64,000 nucleotides of DNA, taken from Karstenula rhodostoma CBS 690.94. Taxonomy: Eukaryota; Ascomycota; Dothideomycetes; Pleosporales; Didymosphaeriaceae. The position numbers and the translations under genes were made by a program. Shown in pieces: positions 59,001 to 64,000 of this stretch. Numbering within the stretch: the stretch's first letter is position 1; the number at the start of each line of letters is the position of its first letter. The notes under the pieces are model-generated. The model did no database searches. It was given only the letters and a program-made list of their open reading frames with translations, and was not told the DNA's origin. The stretch spans positions 1,169,697 through 1,233,696 of the forward strand of contig MU001498.1 of assembly GCA_010093485.1 (NCBI GenBank), in the 5' to 3' direction.

Positions 59001-60500
59001 AAAATATAGATATCCCTTTTTATTATTATTTTAACTAATATTAATAGGGATTTATAGGTACTACTACCTTTTAAATTTATCTACTTTAAAGTTATAATAC
59101 TATACTCTTTTATATTAAAAAGTATACTATTATCCTATATATCTTTACTAGTAAATCTATTATATACTATTATAAATACTATATAATACTCTTTTTATAA
59201 TATTTTACTTTCTTATTAGTATACTTTTTTTAAGTACTATATAATTATTATAGAATAGTATTAGTAGTATAAAAAATATCTTAATAATTTTAATTAGAAG
59301 TATATTCTTTTTTATAAGGTTCTAGAGCTTTAGAAATAGACTAAGTAGTATCTTTATAAAATTAAGTAATTTAATTTTATTATAGAAGATATTATTCTCC
59401 CCTTTTTTTAAAATTATATAGATAATAGTAAATAAAAGTATTTCCTCCTATAATAGATTATATTTCTAAATTAGTATAAAATAAACTTTTAAAGTAAATT
59501 AGTTATATATAGCCTTTTATTTTTATATATATCCTTACTTAATATTTAAACTAATATCTATTTTATAGATATATTTTTATATTATACTATCTATTCTAGC
59601 TATATACTATCTCTCTATTAATTATTAATAATAGACTAGGGACCTATACTACTCTACTATAAATATAATTATCTATTTAATCTAGTTCTTAATATTTTTA
59701 TAAATAGAAAACTAAAGAAATACTATATATATTATAAATAAAAATATTTTTTACTAACTTCTATTATACCTCTTTCTAAATACTATATTATTAGTAGGCC
59801 TATTAATACTATAATTTAACTATATTCTATACTTTATATTTTATTATTTTTACTAAGTTTTTATAGCTCTTTATTCTAATAAGACTAACTCTATAAAAGT
59901 TATTTTAGAATAGCTATTATTTATTATATAAAGCCTATTAAATCCCTTTTCTAATATTCTCTCCTAAACTAAATATAATATAATTAATACTATATACTCC
60001 TTTACTATTATATATAGAGAATTTAGATATAAGATCTATTTAATTTATAATAATATAAATATTTATTTAGCCTACTCCTATATTCTTAAATTTATAAATA
60101 TTAGATAAAGTATTAGACTTTATCTTCTCTAATAGTCCTATACCTAATTATAGTAATAAAAGTAGTAGGGATAAATTTAGTAATAAAAACCTCTTTATAA
60201 AGGACTTTATAACTATTAAAGACTAAATATATTAGTAGAATTCTCCTATTTAGTAACCTTTAGATTCTATAAACCTAGATAATCTATAGGAACCTATATT
60301 TCTATCTAAAAAATTAAACTATATATTAGTATTCTATTAGAAGTTTAAAAATATTTAGATAAGTACTTATTCTATCTATAATTACTAGTAGTTTAACCTC
60401 TATATTATTTAGAAAGAATATAATAACTACTACTAGAATTAAATAATAAATAATAAATTAGATTTTATTCTATTATATAAAAGTAAAAATAATATAGATC
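56056..60500. other. AT-rich sequence of unassigned origin
   Basis: About 4.4 kb with no frame longer than a few dozen codons. I could not match it to the Copia or retroposon families. It includes a tandem stretch at about 56897-56970 with the unit TCTAGATATTAG. Presumably older transposon remains, perhaps part of the Helitron to the right. Confidence 0.5.
56897..56970 (+). repeat. Tandem TCTAGATATTAG-type repeat
   Basis: Five or so imperfect copies of a 12-bp unit alternating TCTAGATATTAG, TCTAAGTATTAG and TTTAGATATTAG. Similar words recur singly elsewhere in the block. Confidence 0.6.
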
Positions 60501-60539
60501 TAAGGCTTCTATTTTTATTATTACTACTTTATACTAATA

Positions 60540-63500
60540 TAGAAGAATATTTATTTATTTAGGTCTAAGTTATTATAGAGATATATATCTATAAGGGGGC
60601 CTAATACTATTATTATAACTATATCTATAATTTTACTATTAATATAGTAATACTTTTTTCTTAACTTCTATAGTTTTCTTAAGAGGTTAAGATTATTATT
60701 CTAAAGCCTACCTAAATTAAAAGGAATAACTTAGATTAAATTAATTACTAATTTAAAAAAAAACTACTATATATACTATTTTATTATATAGTAGTAGTTT
60801 CTATTTTTAGTTATTTATTATTCTAGTTACTAAAATATTATTATTAACTATAAAGCTTTTATATCCCTTTCTATTAATAGTTTTATTAAATAGTAACTAG
60901 AGGTCTTTTACTTTAGTTCTAAAGACTTTAGTTCTAGTTAAATAATTAATATTATACTTAATACCTTTTTTAGCTAGTAGTTTTATCTTTTAAATATAAA
61001 TAGTATACTATCTAGTACTACTTCTATATAAAGAGGAGATAAGAGTATATATAATAGTAATAAAAAGACTAGTATTAAAAATAATATATATAAAAATAAA
61101 AATAAGCCTCTAAAAGTCTTAGCTATATCTAATTTAGATATAGCTATCTCTAAGTTTAAATTTTTTTAAAATTAAATTTATTTTTATACTAGCTATATTT
61201 ACCTTTTTATAGGAATTATTTACCTAATACTAATTATTAAGTTTATTAGAAATATTTACTATCTAAGTTTTATACTCTTTTTACTATACCCTACTAGTAT
61301 AGGTAATTATAATAAGTCTTATTTATAAGAAGTTAATTTTATTATCTATATATATTACCTTTTTTATTATAAAGATAGATATTTTATTTACTATTTTTAA
61401 TTTTAGTTTACTCTATTTAATATAATAATATAGAAGGTATTTATAATATAAACTAATTTTATAGTTAAGTAAAGTATTAATAGTTTTTTATTATAGGCTA
61501 AGGATATTTAGGCTACCTTTTTAGAATCTAATTAAGGAGTATTACTAATTAACTCTATTATTTATATAGGTACCTAGTTTTAGGAAATATAGTTATACTA
61601 ATAATAAAAAAATAGAAAGCTTAGTACTATAATAAGTTATTATAACTTTAACTACCTAATACCTACCTAATACTTTCTAAAATAAGTAGTTAAAAAGCCC
61701 TATTTTATTTATTATTTTTTTTACTATTAATAACTTTTAGTATAATTTCCTCTAGTTTATACTATAATTTAAAAAGTAGTAGGTAGTAACCTTAAATATA
61801 TAGAGAAGACTTATTTAAAACTTTTTAAAAGAATATTTTTATATTATAGCTTACTATTTCTATATTTAATTTACTATATTTAAAAAGTATATCCTTATCC
61901 CTTTTTTTAATATCTAGAACTTCTAGAATTACTATAAATAGTAGGGGTATAAGAGTACTTATAATTATAAACTCTACTATATTAGTAATATTTTAGATCT
62001 AGACCTAGAATTAGGTTCTTTAGTTATAGAGGCTAATATTAAATATCTAGTTTAATACTAGTCTAATACTATTTTAATAACTTATTTTAATCTAATATAA
62101 TCTAATAGTACTATTATTTTAATTAATATTATAATATTATTATTACTTTTTTTTATAAAAATAAAATTTAATAACTAGGATTTATTATTAATTCTTACTT
62201 AGTATTATATATACTAATATATTTCTAGTTACTATCTTTAGAAAAATACTACTATAAGAGAGAAAATTTATAGATTTAGAATTTTTTAGTCTATTTATTT
62301 ATACCCTACTTTTATTATTCCTTTTAGGAAGTAATATAAATACTTTAAATCTATTTATAATTATATATAACTTAATTCTTTCTATCCTATATTAGTATTA
62401 GGCTAGAGGGCTAATACTAATATTTAAATCTATACTAGTATACTTAGTATAGCTTAGTATATTAGTATATATACTTTAAAGACTAAAAAATATACTATTT
62501 TCTATATAAACTTTATAATATCTATTCTTTTTTATTTAAGTAAAAATTATATTCTTACTTTATTTATATTTAAGCTTATAAATAAAATAATTAGGAAAAG
62601 AAACTATTTAGTTTAAAAAATTATATATATACTATTTAGTCTTCTATTTATATAGTCTATATAGGTTATAATAAGTATTAATTACTAGCCTAAAAAAGTA
62701 TAGTTTATTATATTCTTTTTTTACTAAGTCTAATAGATAAATAAAGAAGAGCTTAATTCTAATAATACTTTATTTTAAAGTAGAAAGTTAATACTCTAGA
62801 GATATAAAAAAAATATCTATTTATACTTAATAGCCTCTATTATATTAACTTCCTTTTATATTTTAATTATAAAAGTAAAATCCCCTTTAAGTAATTTAAG
62901 GCTAAACTATATATTCTATTCTATTATCTATAGTACTCTTCTATATTAGATCTAGTCTACTTTTATTATATTAAGCTTATACTTTATTATTCCTTTTAAT
63001 ATATAGATAATATTTATAACTTTTAGTAGTAATTATTTAAAACTAATACTAAGACCTATTACTATTATTATATGAATTATACCTATAAGTATATTAATTA
63101 TTATAAAGATAATTTTAATTAGATAGAGATAGAGAACTTAGAACTTAAAGAAATATCTATTTAAAACTAATTTAAGTTAGATAAACTAGTAGCTTAAAGA
63201 CCTACTATTAATAATAAACTAGTTAACTAAAATATACTAGAGTTTAGGCCTATTAACTATACTAAAAACTAGAATACTAAGAAATATAATAACTACTAAA
63301 ATCTAAATAGTTTAACCTACTAAAAGTAGTTAATCTAGAAATATTCTATTACTAGAATAGAATAGCCTAATACTAACTTTAATACTCTAACTACTTAAGA
63401 AAGAATTACCTTTAATATAGTAATAAACTATTTTAAGGTAATTCTTAATAAAAAGGTATTATTATAACTTCTTATTAATTTTAATAGGAAAGCTAGTACT

Positions 63501-64000
63501 AGTAAAACCTATATTATTAAAATAATTTTAATTTATTTTAACTAACTAGCTAAGAAAATAGGTCTACTATCTTTTATTATCTAATCTATACCTATTAGAG
63601 TTACTATATTCCTAATTAATAACTAAATAATTAATAGCCTTTTTTAGATTCTAATTATATATATAGGAGGGATTATACTACTACTACTTACTACTATTTT
63701 ATAGTAGTTATAAATTACTTTCTCCTCTATATACTATTTTATTATTAATAAGAAGTCTATAATTAGTCTTAATATACTAGTTTAAATTAGTATTTAATTT
63801 AATAAAATTTATTCTTAATTTATATACCTTTTTTTTACTAGCCTAAATATTATTATATCTAAAGACTTTTACTAGCTACTATCTATTACTTAGTAATCTT
63901 TATATAATTTATTACTAAGTAAAGGACCTATTAATACCTATATAAAGTAACTCTACTAGTAATTTTTAAAAACTATTATTCTTAATACTATTTAATACTA
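60540..64000 (+). mobile_element. RIP-degraded Helitron, runs off the window
   Basis: The order of coding relics on the plus strand fits a Helitron transposase. Near 60545-60720 the frame (stops read as Gln) gives EYLFI, VIIEIYIYKGA, YIYNFTINIVILFS, LL, EVKIIILKP, resembling the DUF6570 domain at the start of fungal Helitron proteins. About 2.9 kb later a PIF1-like helicase begins (63400 onward). The distance suits the replication-initiator domain, which I could not identify in the mutated sequence. The 3' end lies outside the window. Confidence 0.6.
63400..64000 (+). pseudogene. PIF1-family helicase relic of a Helitron
   Basis: The plus-strand frame reads NYFKVILNKK, then RKASTSKTYIIKIIL (Walker A GKAGTGKT with three Gly lost by GG-to-AG change), SIPIRVTIFLIN (from APTGVAAFLIGG), INSLF, YYFIINKKSIISL (from FIIDEKSMVSL, Walker B) and NIIISKDFY, stop, LLSI (from CGDFYQLPPV). 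The succession and spacing are those of Helitron RepHel helicases. Each difference is mostly a G-to-A or C-to-T change. The sequence is inactive and cut by the window end. Confidence 0.8.

Larger units (their letters stand above)
37250..64000. other. AT-rich, RIP-degraded isochore
   Basis: From here to the end of the window G and C become rare and almost all dinucleotides are TA, AT, AA or TT. All six frames are full of stops. Repeats found within it differ from their best-preserved copies by C-to-T and G-to-A changes. That is the pattern of repeat-induced point mutation, known from Neurospora and from many Dothideomycetes. No intact gene is visible. The recognisable content is listed as separate transposons and repeats. 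Confidence 0.93.

Noticed and set aside
37250..64000. Mitochondrial DNA insertion or centromere as the explanation of the AT-rich block
   Set aside because: The content is recognisable Copia, retroposon and Helitron sequence with directional transitions. No mitochondrial genes are seen. A centromeric position cannot be excluded, but sequence alone does not show it.

Overview
The left 37 kb of the window looks like ordinary gene-dense chromosome of a filamentous ascomycete (Pezizomycotina; a dothideomycete is my best guess). The evidence is 47-57 nt GT-AG introns in most genes, a Bur1-type kinase, a very long Snt1, a Swi5 with a long N-terminal extension, and a fungal deoxyhypusine synthase. 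The right 27 kb, from about 37.25 kb to the end, is almost pure A/T. It is packed with stop codons and is recognisable only as transposon relics whose G and C have become A and T. That is the signature of repeat-induced point mutation (RIP) and of the AT-isochore genomes known from Leptosphaeria-like fungi.

Layout of the gene-rich half: a YTP1-like membrane protein (-, 0.6-2.2 kb) is divergent from a Swi5-domain recombination protein (+). A small SANT/Myb-like protein follows (+), then a broken cytochrome P450 (-). A complex I NDUFB2-like subunit (-) is divergent from the transcription kinase Bur1 (+). Next come aspartokinase (+), a short-chain dehydrogenase (+) and a pyridoxamine-phosphate-oxidase-like fragment cut off by a dispersed repeat (+). 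The 2241-residue SET3-complex subunit Snt1 (-) is divergent from deoxyhypusine synthase (+). Then come a large MATH / pseudo-deubiquitinase / MORN / RING protein (+), the vacuolar tethering subunit Vps18 (+) and a fungal multi-pass membrane protein (+). Two pseudogenes at the edge of the AT-rich block, an alpha/beta hydrolase and a proline-rich protein, carry TGG-to-TAG and CAG-to-TAG type stops, as if RIP had leaked outward.

The AT-rich half can be taken apart by its target-site duplications. An outer Ty1/Copia element on the + strand (40299-56055, about 207 bp LTRs) was hit by a second, complete Copia element on the - strand (44353-51581, two 206 bp LTRs, TAAAA duplication). It was also hit by three poly(A)-tailed short retroposons (41640-42164, 42629-42950, 52419-52635) and a 174 bp dispersed repeat (43852-44025). 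A separate 1.07 kb palindrome lies at 39.09-40.16 kb. The right end (about 60.5-64.0 kb, running off the window) is a RIP-degraded Helitron with a PIF1-type helicase.

The genes are housekeeping genes with no obvious common pathway. The most unusual intact protein is the MATH/pseudo-USP/MORN/RING gene. I see no CRISPR array, rRNA gene or convincing tRNA.
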